Shown here piece after piece: positions 1-8,428 of a DNA stretch of 64,000 nt. The stretch covers positions 99,827-163,826 of the forward strand of contig JAIXOM010000023.1 in NCBI GenBank assembly GCA_027486755.1, written 5' to 3'. The translations under genes and the position numbers were made by a program. Origin of the DNA: Comamonadaceae bacterium (GTDB lineage: Bacteria; Pseudomonadota; Gammaproteobacteria; Burkholderiales; Burkholderiaceae_C). How positions within the stretch are numbered: the first letter of the stretch is position 1; every line of letters starts with the position of its first letter. The notes below the pieces were generated by a model that did no database searches, had not been told where the DNA came from, and worked only from the letters and a program-made list of their open reading frames with translations.

Positions 1-2
1 GC

Positions 3-599
3 AACTCGGCGCTGGTCCTGCTGGTCAACGCCAACAACCCGGCGCGCAATGTGCAGGAGTTGGTGGCGCAGTCGCGGGCCAATCCGGAGAAGGCCAATTA
101 CGGTGCGAGCTCGGCGTCCTTCCAGCTCGCCACCGAGCTGTTCAACCGCCGCACCGGCGCCAAATTCACCCATATCCCCTACAAGGGAGCCAACGAGTCG
201 GTGCAGGCGGTGATGGCCGGCGATGTGACCATGGTCCTGGCCGATACGGGGCCAGCGGTCACCGGCTTGCAAAGCGGGCGGGTCAAGGCCCTGGCGGTGA
301 CCTCGACCGAGCGGCTCAAAGACCTGCCCAATGTGCCCACCCTGGCCGAGTTGGGGGTCGACCTGAAAGTGTCACTGTGGATAGGTCTGCTCGCGCCGGC
401 CGCAACGCCGGCCGACATCGTCAAGCGCCTGCACGAGGAGGTGGTGCGCATCGTCGACATGCCCGATGTGAAAGCGCGCATTGCGGCCAAGGCCAGTGTG
501 CCCATGACCAACACCCCCGACGAGTTCGCCCGCCTGATCGCCAGTGAAATTACGCTGTGGCGCCAGGTGGCGCAAGACAACAATATCAAGGGCAATTGA
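3..599 (+). CDS. Bug/TctC-family tripartite tricarboxylate transporter substrate-binding protein, 5' truncated by window edge
   Basis: The frame is open from base 3 (N-S-A-L-V) and runs 198 codons to TGA at 597-599, so the signal peptide and first part of lobe 1 lie outside the window. The visible part carries family hallmarks: a Y-G-A-S-S stretch, H-I-P-Y-K-G, a Q-A-V-M-A-G-D segment, a P-N-V-P-T-L-A-E-L-G segment and the W-x-G-L-L-A-P-A-x-T-P end of the hinge. Bug proteins are periplasmic receptors for small carboxylates that hand ligand to TctA/TctB membrane subunits. No such subunits are seen downstream, so it may be an orphan receptor. The ligand cannot be predicted. Confidence 0.9.
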   Translation, partial: NSALVLLVNANNPARNVQELVAQSRANPEKANYGASSASFQLATELFNRRTGAKFTHIPYKGANESVQAVMAGDVTMVLADTGPAVTGLQSGRVKALAVTSTERLKDLPNVPTLAELGVDLKVSLWIGLLAPAATPADIVKRLHEEVVRIVDMPDVKARIAAKASVPMTNTPDEFARLIASEITLWRQVAQDNNIKGN

Positions 600-637
600 G
601 TGGCTTGTTCAAGGCCCGCGCCGTCCGATGGGATCAC

Positions 638-1912
638 TCAAGCAGATTTCCCCGGGTGCGTGGCCGGATGCTGCTGCCGATAGCGGCCGCTCAACTGCCA
701 GGCTATCAGCACGGTGAATATATGGCCAGGCGTGAAATCCAGCAGCCAGGAATTAAAGAGACAGCCAAGCCCGAACAGCAAAATCAAACCTGCAAGGACT
801 CTGCGGGTTGAGGGGGAGTGGCCTTTCGTCAGGAGCGGTGAGGCCATCCATCCGAGTAGCAAAATGAGAGCCGGCAGGCCACCACCGGCCCACTGCATCA
901 GGTACTCGTTGTGCAGATTCGGGGGCCTTGAATAGGGCTTTTGCGCGTAGGGCGGGCTAAATTCCCCCGCGGCGACTCGCCGGCTTATTCGCTCTTCGTA
1001 AGCGGCTGGAATTCCGTCGTAGCCCACGCCCATCCAGGGATGGTCTAGAACGATCTCAAGCCCCGTCGTGTAGAAGGCCTTGCGCAACTCAGCAGACCTT
1101 ACCTCGGTGGAGTCGGTCTTTTTCTGCATGATCGTCAGCGTGTCGCCCATGCGGTTTTGCACCGCCTTTGAGTTCATGGACAGCAGGCCGATGGCCAGGG
1201 GCAGCAAAAGCATGCACAGCCAACGCCAGCGCCCTTGAAAATATATCCAGCCAGCCAGAGCCGACAGCGCGACCAATGAAAGATGGCCGGTGCGGCCTTC
1301 AATGGCAAAAATGGTCGTCATGGCCATGAACAAGGCCACTGACCTCATGGCCCAGGGACGCGCAGATGTAAAAGAGCGCTCCAGGGCGATCCACCCTACG
1401 GCCAGTAGGCCCAAGGGCGCTGAAATTCGGCGCACTTCGAAATATGAAGCGTTCGAACCGGTCACAGGCAGGCCCGCCAGGTTCAGCCAGTACATGCCAG
1501 ACAGTACGATCGCCCCCGTTACCAATGCTCGCCAAAACACTTCGGTATTTCTTGCAAGGGCAAAAACGGCCAGCAGCACAGGCACACGCCACAACTCCGA
1601 ATAGCCTCCCAGCAGTGACACCGGCTGGGCATGGGTCCAACTCATCCACAAGCTGTGCACGCCAATATAGGCAAAAAGGAGCAAGCCCCAGCCGACAAAA
1701 GGTTCTCGCCAAACACGCAGGGCCCAGAGCGATGGCAGCAGCAGCGCCGCAGACAGGAACAGAGCAACAAGGCCCAGGGAAGTACCTGCGGTAGACGAAG
1801 GCAAAAACGCGCCCAGCAACGCCAAACCTAGCAAGCCCAGTGTCTGGGCCACACGCCAGAGGCGGGGATTCGTGTGATGGGGTGAAGAATGAAGTTCGCT
1901 TGTCAGAGCCAT
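638..1912 (-). CDS. O-antigen ligase/polymerase family membrane protein
   Basis: This is a polytopic inner-membrane protein of about 424 residues with some ten hydrophobic segments. It belongs to the Wzy_C/WaaL-like family that moves undecaprenyl-linked glycans onto lipid A core or protein. Supporting motifs are the E-G-R-T-G loop in the middle, the long periplasmic loop with D-H-P-W-M-G-V-G, and the L-H-N-E-Y-L-M-Q-W segment just before the last membrane helices, which holds the conserved His. I chose ATG at 1912 because GAAGGA stands 8 nt upstream. The upstream in-frame ATG at 1921 sits directly on that ribosome-binding sequence. The acceptor (LPS core or pilin) is not evident and no glycan gene is adjacent. 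Confidence 0.75.
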   Translation of the reverse strand: MALTSELHSSPHHTNPRLWRVAQTLGLLGLALLGAFLPSSTAGTSLGLVALFLSAALLLPSLWALRVWREPFVGWGLLLFAYIGVHSLWMSWTHAQPVSLLGGYSELWRVPVLLAVFALARNTEVFWRALVTGAIVLSGMYWLNLAGLPVTGSNASYFEVRRISAPLGLLAVGWIALERSFTSARPWAMRSVALFMAMTTIFAIEGRTGHLSLVALSALAGWIYFQGRWRWLCMLLLPLAIGLLSMNSKAVQNRMGDTLTIMQKKTDSTEVRSAELRKAFYTTGLEIVLDHPWMGVGYDGIPAAYEERISRRVAAGEFSPPYAQKPYSRPPNLHNEYLMQWAGGGLPALILLLGWMASPLLTKGHSPSTRRVLAGLILLFGLGCLFNSWLLDFTPGHIFTVLIAWQLSGRYRQQHPATHPGKSA

Positions 1913-2214
1913 CGTAGGCATCCTTCATCTTCTATTGGGCGCGATCCGGCCCTTGCGCAGGAAGGTGAAGCCGGAGACTGTCACCTGAGGCGAGCTGTAC
2001 TCCAAGAAGATGAGTTTACGTCATACAGAAGAGGTCACGGCTGCCGCGGCGCGCCTGATCGCTTAGCCATCGCTACCCATGGAGCTTAATTCAGTGATCG
2101 CTTGATGCCGCTCCCATGCCCTGCGCCACAGCCGAGCCGACTCTGAGCTACAGTTGTCTCCCGTCCATTCAGGGCGCGCGCCTTTGGTGCTGCTATTTCC
2201 CCCGGAGAAACACT
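1913..2214. other. Divergent intergenic region, no gene seen
   Basis: These about 300 bases separate the divergent O-antigen-ligase-like and parvulin genes. I see no convincing coding sequence. A TACAGT hexamer at about 2149-2154 is a possible -10 element for the parvulin gene, but no clear -35 partner is visible. Confidence 0.4.
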
Positions 2215-3063
2215 TTGACCGCCACCCGCTGCTTTTTGCATTCCATCGGCCGTTGTGCCGCCCTCGCCAGCGTTTTGGCCGTCTGCGCCCCTGGCAGCCT
2301 GTGGGCCCAGGCACAAGGGCCAGCCGCCGCTTCAGCCGAGGCGCTCGGCCGTCCTTTTGTCACCATCAATGGCGAGGCTCAGTCGGTGGCCCGCGCCGAA
2401 GTCTTGCTGCGTGAGCAACTGGCCCGCGGCGCGCCCAACTCGCCTCAGGTGCAGTCGGCCGTGCGCGACCTGCTGATCAATCAGGCCTTGATGGCGCAGG
2501 CCGCTACCAAGGATGGGCTCGATAAGTTGCCACTGGTGCAGGCGCAAATTGAGCTGGCTCGGCAGGCGGTGCTGATGCAGGCCTGGCAGCAGCAACTGGC
2601 CCAAAGCAAGGAAATCACCGACGACGAGCTCAAGCAGGAGTATGACCGCCAGGTCAAGCTGCTAGGCAGCCGCCAGTTCCGCCTGCGCCACCTGCTGGTC
2701 AACGAAGAGGCCACAGCCAAGCTGCTGTTTGACCGCGTCAAGTCCGGCGGCAAGATCGCCGATTTGTCGGCCGAATACTCTCTGGACGAGGCCACTCGCA
2801 GCAGCGGTGGCCTGACCGACTGGATGGCTCAGGGCGAAATGGTGCCGGCTTTGCTCAAGGCGGTGGAGTCGCTCAAGCCCGGCCAGCTGGTCTCAGCGCC
2901 GGTGCGCGGCCTGGCGGGCTGGCATGTGCTGGCCCTGGAGGATTCGCGTGCCTTCACCCCGCCGGCACGCGATACCCTCCGGCCGCAGCTGCAGCGCGCC
3001 ATTGTTCAGCAGCGCTTGCAGGCGGCCGTGGAGACCATGCGCAGCAGCGCAAAGGTGGAGTAA
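2215..3063 (+). CDS. Periplasmic PpiC/parvulin-type peptidyl-prolyl cis-trans isomerase
   Basis: This protein of about 282 residues has a Sec signal peptide (R-C and R-C-A-A charged start, A-L-A-S-V-L-A-V core, cleavage near W-A-Q-A). A SurA/PrsA-like helical N domain follows, then a parvulin domain with L-R-H-L-L-V and S-x-D-x-A-T-R-S-S-G-G-L. It probably assists folding of envelope proteins. I chose TTG at 2215 because GGAG at 2204-2207 lies 7 nt upstream and the signal peptide then starts cleanly. An earlier ATG at 2116 would put about 33 unrelated residues before the signal. The gene stands alone, divergent from the ligase gene. Confidence 0.85.
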   Translation: MTATRCFLHSIGRCAALASVLAVCAPGSLWAQAQGPAAASAEALGRPFVTINGEAQSVARAEVLLREQLARGAPNSPQVQSAVRDLLINQALMAQAATKDGLDKLPLVQAQIELARQAVLMQAWQQQLAQSKEITDDELKQEYDRQVKLLGSRQFRLRHLLVNEEATAKLLFDRVKSGGKIADLSAEYSLDEATRSSGGLTDWMAQGEMVPALLKAVESLKPGQLVSAPVRGLAGWHVLALEDSRAFTPPARDTLRPQLQRAIVQQRLQAAVETMRSSAKVE

Positions 3064-3087
3064 GCCTGGCGCCAGGCCGGCTCGGGC

Positions 3088-3435
3088 TCAGTCGCCCAGG
3101 TCCAGGTCGTCCGAGCCCAGCCACGAGTTGGCCTGATCGGCCAGCACCGTGCCGGCGGCCGCTCCTAGGCCTACCGCCAGCGTCGTCTTGAGCATGCCGC
3201 TGCCCCAGATGCTGGGGGAACCGGCTTGGGCTGGAGCCGGGATGGCGGAGGACGGCGCTTGCGTCCCCAGGGCCATGCGCAGAGCCATGATCTGCTGCAC
3301 CAGGCGGTAGCCCACGCTGGGGTTTTGGGCCACCGCTTGCGCAATCAGATTGGTCGCGCCGGCATCAACCGGCTCGCGCGAGGTCGAGAGCTCGCGTAAG
3401 AATTTCATCAGTTCGTCGCGTTCCTGGCTTGTCAT
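3088..3435 (-). CDS. DUF2076-like small protein
   Basis: This 115-residue protein begins M-T-S-Q-E-R-D-E-L and contains A-V-A-Q-N-P-S-V-G-Y-R-L-V-Q-Q, the conserved helical core of DUF2076 proteins. A Gly/Ala-rich helix (T-T-L-A-V-G-L-G-A-A-A-G-T-V-L-A) and an acidic C-terminus (D-D-L-D-L-G-D) follow, a tail common in this family. Family members are usually longer, with a linker of low-complexity repeats, so this is a compact version. ATG at 3435 is supported by AGGAG 7 nt upstream. Function is unknown. It converges with the parvulin gene. Confidence 0.7.
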   Translation of the reverse strand: MTSQERDELMKFLRELSTSREPVDAGATNLIAQAVAQNPSVGYRLVQQIMALRMALGTQAPSSAIPAPAQAGSPSIWGSGMLKTTLAVGLGAAAGTVLADQANSWLGSDDLDLGD

Positions 3436-3655
3436 GGGCATGCTCCTGATCAGGTCGAAGCCGTATATTGCGCTGACTGCGCGGCTTTGACCAGCCCATC
3501 GGGTTTTCCCTGTGCAAGTGCAAGGGCTTGCAGCTCGATTCTCCTCTGTAGCGGCATCCATTAACCCGCCCCTGATCCCCAAGTGACAGGGCCGTCCGGC
3601 AGGGGCCGCCCCAATCGGTTAGATTGCGTACTTAGCTTCCTTAATAATCCTGCCC

Positions 3656-4126
3656 ATGCAAATACAGCTCACCCTCAACGGCACCGCGCGCCAGCTCGAC
3701 GTGCCCGACCATACCTTGCTGGTCAATGTGATTCGCGAGCACTGCGGCCTGACCGGCACCCATGTCGGTTGCGACACCTCGCAGTGTGGCTGTTGCACCG
3801 TCCACCTCAATGGCCGGGCGGTCAAGTCTTGTTCCGTGCTGGCCGCGCATGCCGACGGCGCTCAGGTGACGACCATCGAGGGTCTGGGCCAGGATGGCCT
3901 GCACCCTGTGCAGGAGGCGTTTTCCCGCTGCCACGGCCTGCAGTGCGGCTTTTGCACCCCCGGCATGATCATGGCCAGCGTCGATCTGCTGCGCCAGATT
4001 CCGCAGCCCAGCCGCGAGCAGATCGAAGAAGGCCTAGAAGGCAATCTGTGCCGCTGCACCGGCTATGTGAACATCGTTGAGGCGGTGCACGAAGCGGCGC
4101 AGGTGATGCAGGGGAGCCAGGCGTGA
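3656..4126 (+). CDS. [2Fe-2S] subunit of a xanthine dehydrogenase/CO dehydrogenase-family molybdenum hydroxylase
   Basis: This 156-residue electron-transfer subunit has the plant-ferredoxin-type cluster Cys39, Cys44, Cys47, Cys59 and the C-terminal four-helix cluster Cys97, Cys100, Cys132, Cys134 (Q-C-G-F-C-T-P-G-M and C-R-C-T-G-Y). It carries electrons from the molybdenum cofactor subunit encoded next, with which it overlaps by 4 nt. No FAD-binding (CoxM-like) subunit is adjacent. The substrate is not indicated by context. Confidence 0.93.
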   Translation: MQIQLTLNGTARQLDVPDHTLLVNVIREHCGLTGTHVGCDTSQCGCCTVHLNGRAVKSCSVLAAHADGAQVTTIEGLGQDGLHPVQEAFSRCHGLQCGFCTPGMIMASVDLLRQIPQPSREQIEEGLEGNLCRCTGYVNIVEAVHEAAQVMQGSQA

Positions 4127-6411
4127 GCGCGGTCTTGAGCCCGCAGCCGCTGCTGCGCAAGGAAGACCAGCGCCTGATCACCGGCACCGGCCAGTTCACC
4201 TCTGACGCATGGGAGCAAGGTACCTTGCATGCGGTGATGGTGCGTTCCGACCATGCCCACGCCCGCTTTCAGGCCGACTGGAACGCGGTGCGCCAGGCCC
4301 CGGGTGTGCGTTGCGTCCTGACGGCGCAAGATGTGACGGCGGCCGGGTTTGCCGCCTTGGTCAATGCTGTGACCGTCAAGGACGCGCAGGGCCAGCCGCA
4401 GGTCATTTGCCGCATGCCGGTGCTGGCGCAAGCCAAGGTCCTCTATGTGGGTCAGCCCATCGCCATGGTGATTGCCGATACCGCCGAGCTGGCGGCCAAT
4501 GCCGCCGAACTGGCCGAGATCGACTACGAGACCCTGCCCTGCGCAGTAACCTTTGAAGACGCCACCGCCCCGGGGGCGGTGCAGTTGCACGAAGCGGCGC
4601 CGGGCAACACCTCGGTCGTCTTTGAGGCCGGCGATCGCGCTGCCGTCGATGCCGCCTTTGCGCGCGCGGCCATGACCTCGAATGTGAAGGTGGTCAGCCA
4701 GCGCCTCATTCCTGCGCCCATGGAGCCGCGGGCGGTGCAGGCCTGGCATGACGCTGCCACCGGTCTGACCCATGTGCGCACGCCCACCCAGGGGCTGGTG
4801 AGCATGCTGGGCATGTTCACCACCATCACTGGCTGGCCCGCCGATTCCATCCGTATTCACACCCAGGATGTGGGCGGCTCCTTCGGACTGCGGGGTACCG
4901 CCACCAGCGAGCATGTGCTGCTCATGCTGGCCGCCCGCACCCTGGGCCGGCCGGTACGCTGGATCAGCAGCCGCTCTGAAACCTTCCTGAGCGACTGGCA
5001 TGGCCGGGCACTCACCCTGCACGGACACATTGCGCTCGATGCGCAAGGGCGCATTCTGGCGATCCGCTTTGACAACCAGGTCGATGCCGGGGCCTTCAAT
5101 GTTTACTTCAGCACCCACATCGGCGCGCGCAACCTGTCCATCACCATGGGCGGGGTCTACAAGGTGCCAGCGCTGCACATGCGCTCGCACATCTATTACA
5201 CCAACACCGTGCCGGTGTCGGCCTACCGGGGCGCCGGCCGGCCCGACCTGGCCTATGCCATTGAGCGCCTGGTCGACCATGCCGCCCACGAGCACGGGCT
5301 CGATCCGGTGGCCATCCGGCGTTTGAACTTCATACCCCCGGCCGACTTCCCCTACACCACCGCCAACGGCACGGTTTACGACAACGGGCAGTTCGAGCGC
5401 ATCATGGACTGCGCCTTGGCCGATTCGGACGTCGCCGGCGTGGCTCAGCGGCGCGAGCAGGCGCGTTCGCGCGGCCGGCTGTTCGGCCGTGGCCTGGCCT
5501 ATTACCTGGAGTCCTCAGGCCCGGGCGCGGCTGCCAAGGACCAGGTGCGGGGCCGCATTGAGGCGGGCGGTCTGACCCTGCACGCCATCTCTGGCGCTTC
5601 TGGCCAGGGCCATGAAACATCGTTTGCCCGCATCGTTGAACGCGAGCTGGGCCTGCCATCGCAGCGGGTGCGCTTTGTGGCCGGCGAGGTCGGGCGTGAT
5701 CTGGTGGGCAACTCCACCGGCGGCTCGCGCACCCTCTACGGCTTGGGCAGTGCCATCGTGGACCTGTGCCGCCAACTCATGGATCACGGCCGGCCCCAGG
5801 TGGCCCAGCTCTGGGGCTGCACGCCGGAGGAGCTTGTCATTGAAGGCGGCCACTGGCGTCATGCGGGCCGCGAAATGGGTTTCGAGGCTTGGCTGGACCA
5901 AGCCGGCGCTGAGGGCCTGGAGCTGATTGGTCAAGCCTCATCGGGCGCGACCTTCCCCAACGGCTGCCACATTGCCGAGGTCGAGGTCGATCCGCAGACC
6001 GGCGTATGCGATCTGGTGGGCTACTGGGCCGCTGACGACGTGGGCGAGGTCATCTCGCCCAAGCAACTGATCGGGCAGGTCCACGGCGGCGTGGTGCAGG
6101 GCCTTGGTCAGGCTTTCGGGGAGCATGCGGTTTACGACCGCGAGACCGGCCAGCTGCTCAGCGGCTCCTTCATGGACTACGCCATGCCCCGTGCCGGCAT
6201 CCTCCACGGCTTTCACCACCAAAGCGTGCCGGTGCCCACCAAGCTCAATATGCTGGGCGCCAAAGGCGTGGGCGAGTCGGGCTGCTCGGGCTCCCTGCCG
6301 GCCCTGGCCAATGCGGTGGTCGACGCCCTGCGCCCCCTGGGCATTCAGCAGGCCGACATGCCGTTTTCTCCGGCGCGGCTGTGGGATCTGATGCAGTCTG
6401 CCCGCAGCTAG
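4123..6411 (+). CDS. Molybdopterin-binding large subunit of the same molybdenum hydroxylase
   Basis: This 762-residue protein starts at GTG 4123, inside the stop of the iron-sulfur subunit (GTGA overlap). It has the aldehyde oxidase/xanthine dehydrogenase a/b hammerhead first, then the Mo-binding domains: V-G-G-S-F-G at about 250, A-Y-R-G-A-G-R at 367-373 and K-G-V-G-E-S-G, where Glu718 is the expected catalytic base. The A-Y-R-G-A-G-R active-site loop is not the A-Y-x-C-S-F-R of true aerobic CO dehydrogenase, so this is not expected to oxidise CO. It more likely hydroxylates an aldehyde or N-heterocycle. No maturation gene (XdhC, CoxF) is present. Confidence 0.92.
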   Translation: MSAVLSPQPLLRKEDQRLITGTGQFTSDAWEQGTLHAVMVRSDHAHARFQADWNAVRQAPGVRCVLTAQDVTAAGFAALVNAVTVKDAQGQPQVICRMPVLAQAKVLYVGQPIAMVIADTAELAANAAELAEIDYETLPCAVTFEDATAPGAVQLHEAAPGNTSVVFEAGDRAAVDAAFARAAMTSNVKVVSQRLIPAPMEPRAVQAWHDAATGLTHVRTPTQGLVSMLGMFTTITGWPADSIRIHTQDVGGSFGLRGTATSEHVLLMLAARTLGRPVRWISSRSETFLSDWHGRALTLHGHIALDAQGRILAIRFDNQVDAGAFNVYFSTHIGARNLSITMGGVYKVPALHMRSHIYYTNTVPVSAYRGAGRPDLAYAIERLVDHAAHEHGLDPVAIRRLNFIPPADFPYTTANGTVYDNGQFERIMDCALADSDVAGVAQRREQARSRGRLFGRGLAYYLESSGPGAAAKDQVRGRIEAGGLTLHAISGASGQGHETSFARIVERELGLPSQRVRFVAGEVGRDLVGNSTGGSRTLYGLGSAIVDLCRQLMDHGRPQVAQLWGCTPEELVIEGGHWRHAGREMGFEAWLDQAGAEGLELIGQASSGATFPNGCHIAEVEVDPQTGVCDLVGYWAADDVGEVISPKQLIGQVHGGVVQGLGQAFGEHAVYDRETGQLLSGSFMDYAMPRAGILHGFHHQSVPVPTKLNMLGAKGVGESGCSGSLPALANAVVDALRPLGIQQADMPFSPARLWDLMQSARS

Positions 6412-6426
6412 CCCCCGTTGGGGGCT
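6410..6426 (+). terminator. Hairpin directly after the Mo-hydroxylase operon
   Basis: AGCCCCC and GGGGGCT form a perfect 7-bp stem with a GTT loop, overlapping the stop codon of the large subunit. No T-run follows, so termination would be weak or factor-assisted. Confidence 0.35.
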
Positions 6427-6680
6427 GCTGGAGCCGCTGGAGCCGCGCCCGCGTCTGCGATTCCATTGAAACCCTTGCCTTTGCGAAAGTAGCGTTAGCA
6501 AAGACCCAGACCGGAGTAGCGCTTGGTGTCGGTCAGGCGCAGCAGCCAGTTGGCCATCAGCCCGATCGAGCACAGGCCTTTGCAATGCCGCTAAGGTGTC
6601 GACCTGCGCCAATTTCGCGGTCTCGAGCTTGCCCGGCCCGCTGATGCGCCCTTTCAGTTCACTCACCGTCTCAAAAAGCA

Positions 6681-7700
6681 ATGGATTCCGTCACACAAAT
6701 TCTTTTGGGCGCCTCGGTAAGCGTAGCCGTCATGGGACGCCGCACGGCGCTTTGGAAATCGGCCGTGTGGGGCGGTGTGGCCGGCTTGTTGCCCGATCTG
6801 GATGTGTTGCTGGACCACGGCGACCCTATCCTAAACATGATCCGCCATCGCGCCGAAACCCATTCCTTGCTGCTGCTGGCGCTGTTTGCCTTGCCCATGG
6901 CCTGGGTGGCGAGCCGCATCCACCGTCAGCCGCAACTCTATGGCCCTTGGTGCTGGGCACTCATGCTGGCGCTGGTCACCCACCCCTTGCTAGATCTGAT
7001 GACGATTTATGGCACCCAGGTGTTCCAGCCGTTCACTGACGAGGCCTATGGTCTGGGCAGCATATTCATCATCGACCCGGTGTATTCCCTCGCTTTGCTG
7101 ATCGGGCTGCTGGCCGCTTTCTGTGCCAAAACCATGGGTAAGGCCTTGACGATCAACGGCTGGGGCTTGGTCTTGAGCAGCGCATATTTGGCCTGGAGCG
7201 CACTGGGCCAGGCCTGGGTCATGCATCACGCCCGCCAGTCCTTGCAGGCTCAGGGCTTGCCCAGTCAGCAGTTGTTGGTCACGCCCGCGCCATTGAGCAC
7301 CTTGCTCTGGCGCGTGGTGGCCCTGGACGGCGAGCGCTTTCATGAAGGCTTTTATGCCCTGATGGATGGCGCCAGGCCGGTGCGCTTTGTGGCTTATGAA
7401 AGAGGTGCCGCTTTGGCCGCGCAAAACGCTGAGCACCCCCAAATCCAGCGCCTGGCCCGATTTACCGACGGCTTCTACAAGGTTGCTGACCAAAACGGGC
7501 GGTTGGTGATCACCGACTTGCGCATGGGGCAAGAGCCGGCCTACGTGTTTTCTTTTGACATTGGTCCGCCGCTGCAAGGGGGCTACAGCCACCCCGTGGC
7601 GCAGCAGCAAAGCCGCCGCCTGGAGCTGAGGGCCGGTCTCAAGTGGTTGGGGCAGCGCATCATGGGTCAAGACCTGCCGCCCCCAGGCGCTGGGCGGTGA
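6681..7700 (+). CDS. YdjM/YbcI-like (DUF457) membrane-bound metal-dependent hydrolase family protein
   Basis: This protein of 339 residues has several membrane segments in its first half and a soluble C-terminal domain. Family features are M-D-S-V-T-Q at the start, G-L-L-P-D-L-D near 36-42, H-R-A-E-T-H-S-L about 57 and H-P-L-L-D-L-M-T about 100. These supply the His/Asp residues proposed to bind metal. The family is induced by DNA damage in E. coli (YdjM), but the biochemical role is not settled. No good ribosome-binding site is visible, yet M-D-S-x-T-Q is the usual family start. Confidence 0.85.
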   Translation: MDSVTQILLGASVSVAVMGRRTALWKSAVWGGVAGLLPDLDVLLDHGDPILNMIRHRAETHSLLLLALFALPMAWVASRIHRQPQLYGPWCWALMLALVTHPLLDLMTIYGTQVFQPFTDEAYGLGSIFIIDPVYSLALLIGLLAAFCAKTMGKALTINGWGLVLSSAYLAWSALGQAWVMHHARQSLQAQGLPSQQLLVTPAPLSTLLWRVVALDGERFHEGFYALMDGARPVRFVAYERGAALAAQNAEHPQIQRLARFTDGFYKVADQNGRLVITDLRMGQEPAYVFSFDIGPPLQGGYSHPVAQQQSRRLELRAGLKWLGQRIMGQDLPPPGAGR

Positions 7701-7942
7701 GATCGCCCGGCCGGCCAAAGCACCGTAAGCCTTGGTGGCCCGCCCGAACAAAGGGTTGGTAGCCAAGATCAAAACACCCGAGGTGTGCAGTGCAGGGCGC
7801 CGCGCCCTATCCGTGCGCCCCATCCACCTTGAGTTGCTTTCTTTTTGTCGATCGATATAGCCCATCGCGCCTTGGGCAGGGAAGGCACCAGTGACGGCCA
7901 TGGGACTCGATTGAAATTGCACTGTTCCCGGCTTTGCAGGCC

Positions 7943-8428
7943 TTAGCGCCCGTGGATTTTGCCCAGCAGCGCCAGCAGTTGCGCGAGCTCTGCATCCGAG
8001 AGCGCGGCTGTGGCTTGGCGGTCGGCGCGCTCGGCCGCCTCCCTAGCCTTTCGCAGCAGCGAGCGCCCTGGCGCCCGCAGGTGCAGACCCAGCGCACGGC
8101 CATCGCCCGGGTGGGGCTGGCGCTCAATCAGGTCGCGGTCCTGCAGCTGCTTGACCAGTCCCACCAAATTTGACGAAGGCATATCGAGCATCGCGCACAG
8201 CTGGGTGGAGGTGATGCCGGGGTTGGCGCCGATGAGCGTGAGCAGCGTAAAGGGCACCGGCCTGAGGTCTACGGCACTCATGTGCTGTTTGAAGTGTTCC
8301 TGCATCACCAGCCAGGCCCGCCGGGTGGCGTAACCGACCAGTCCCTGCAGGGCAGAGCTGTCGATGTCCTGACCGGGGTTGGAGGGGGCGGGGGAAGGGC
8401 GCTTCATGCGGGGGCCAGCGCAGGGCAT
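7943..8428 (-). CDS. MarR-family transcriptional regulator
   Basis: This 161-residue winged-helix regulator has a recognition-helix region T-Q-L-C-A-M-L-D-M-P-S-S-N-L and a wing with G-D-G-R-A-L-G-L, typical of MarR proteins that respond to phenolic acids or their CoA thioesters. The ATG at 8428 directly follows the stop of the CoA-ligase gene, and an alternative ATG at 8407 is possible. Neither start has a clear ribosome-binding site, which suggests translational coupling. By position it is the likely regulator of the hydroxycinnamate-type cluster and may bind the palindrome at 11144-11160. Confidence 0.88.
   Translation of the reverse strand: MPCAGPRMKRPSPAPSNPGQDIDSSALQGLVGYATRRAWLVMQEHFKQHMSAVDLRPVPFTLLTLIGANPGITSTQLCAMLDMPSSNLVGLVKQLQDRDLIERQPHPGDGRALGLHLRAPGRSLLRKAREAAERADRQATAALSDAELAQLLALLGKIHGR

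Noticed and set aside
4063..5295. 410-codon minus-strand frame inside the molybdenum hydroxylase genes
   Set aside because: Antisense shadow; Gly/His/Arg-rich and motif-free.
6487..6570. Minus-strand frame resembling the C-terminus of some protein (ends Y-S-G-L-G-L-C)
   Set aside because: No family could be assigned, the upstream part is absent, and the stretch is too short to support a gene.
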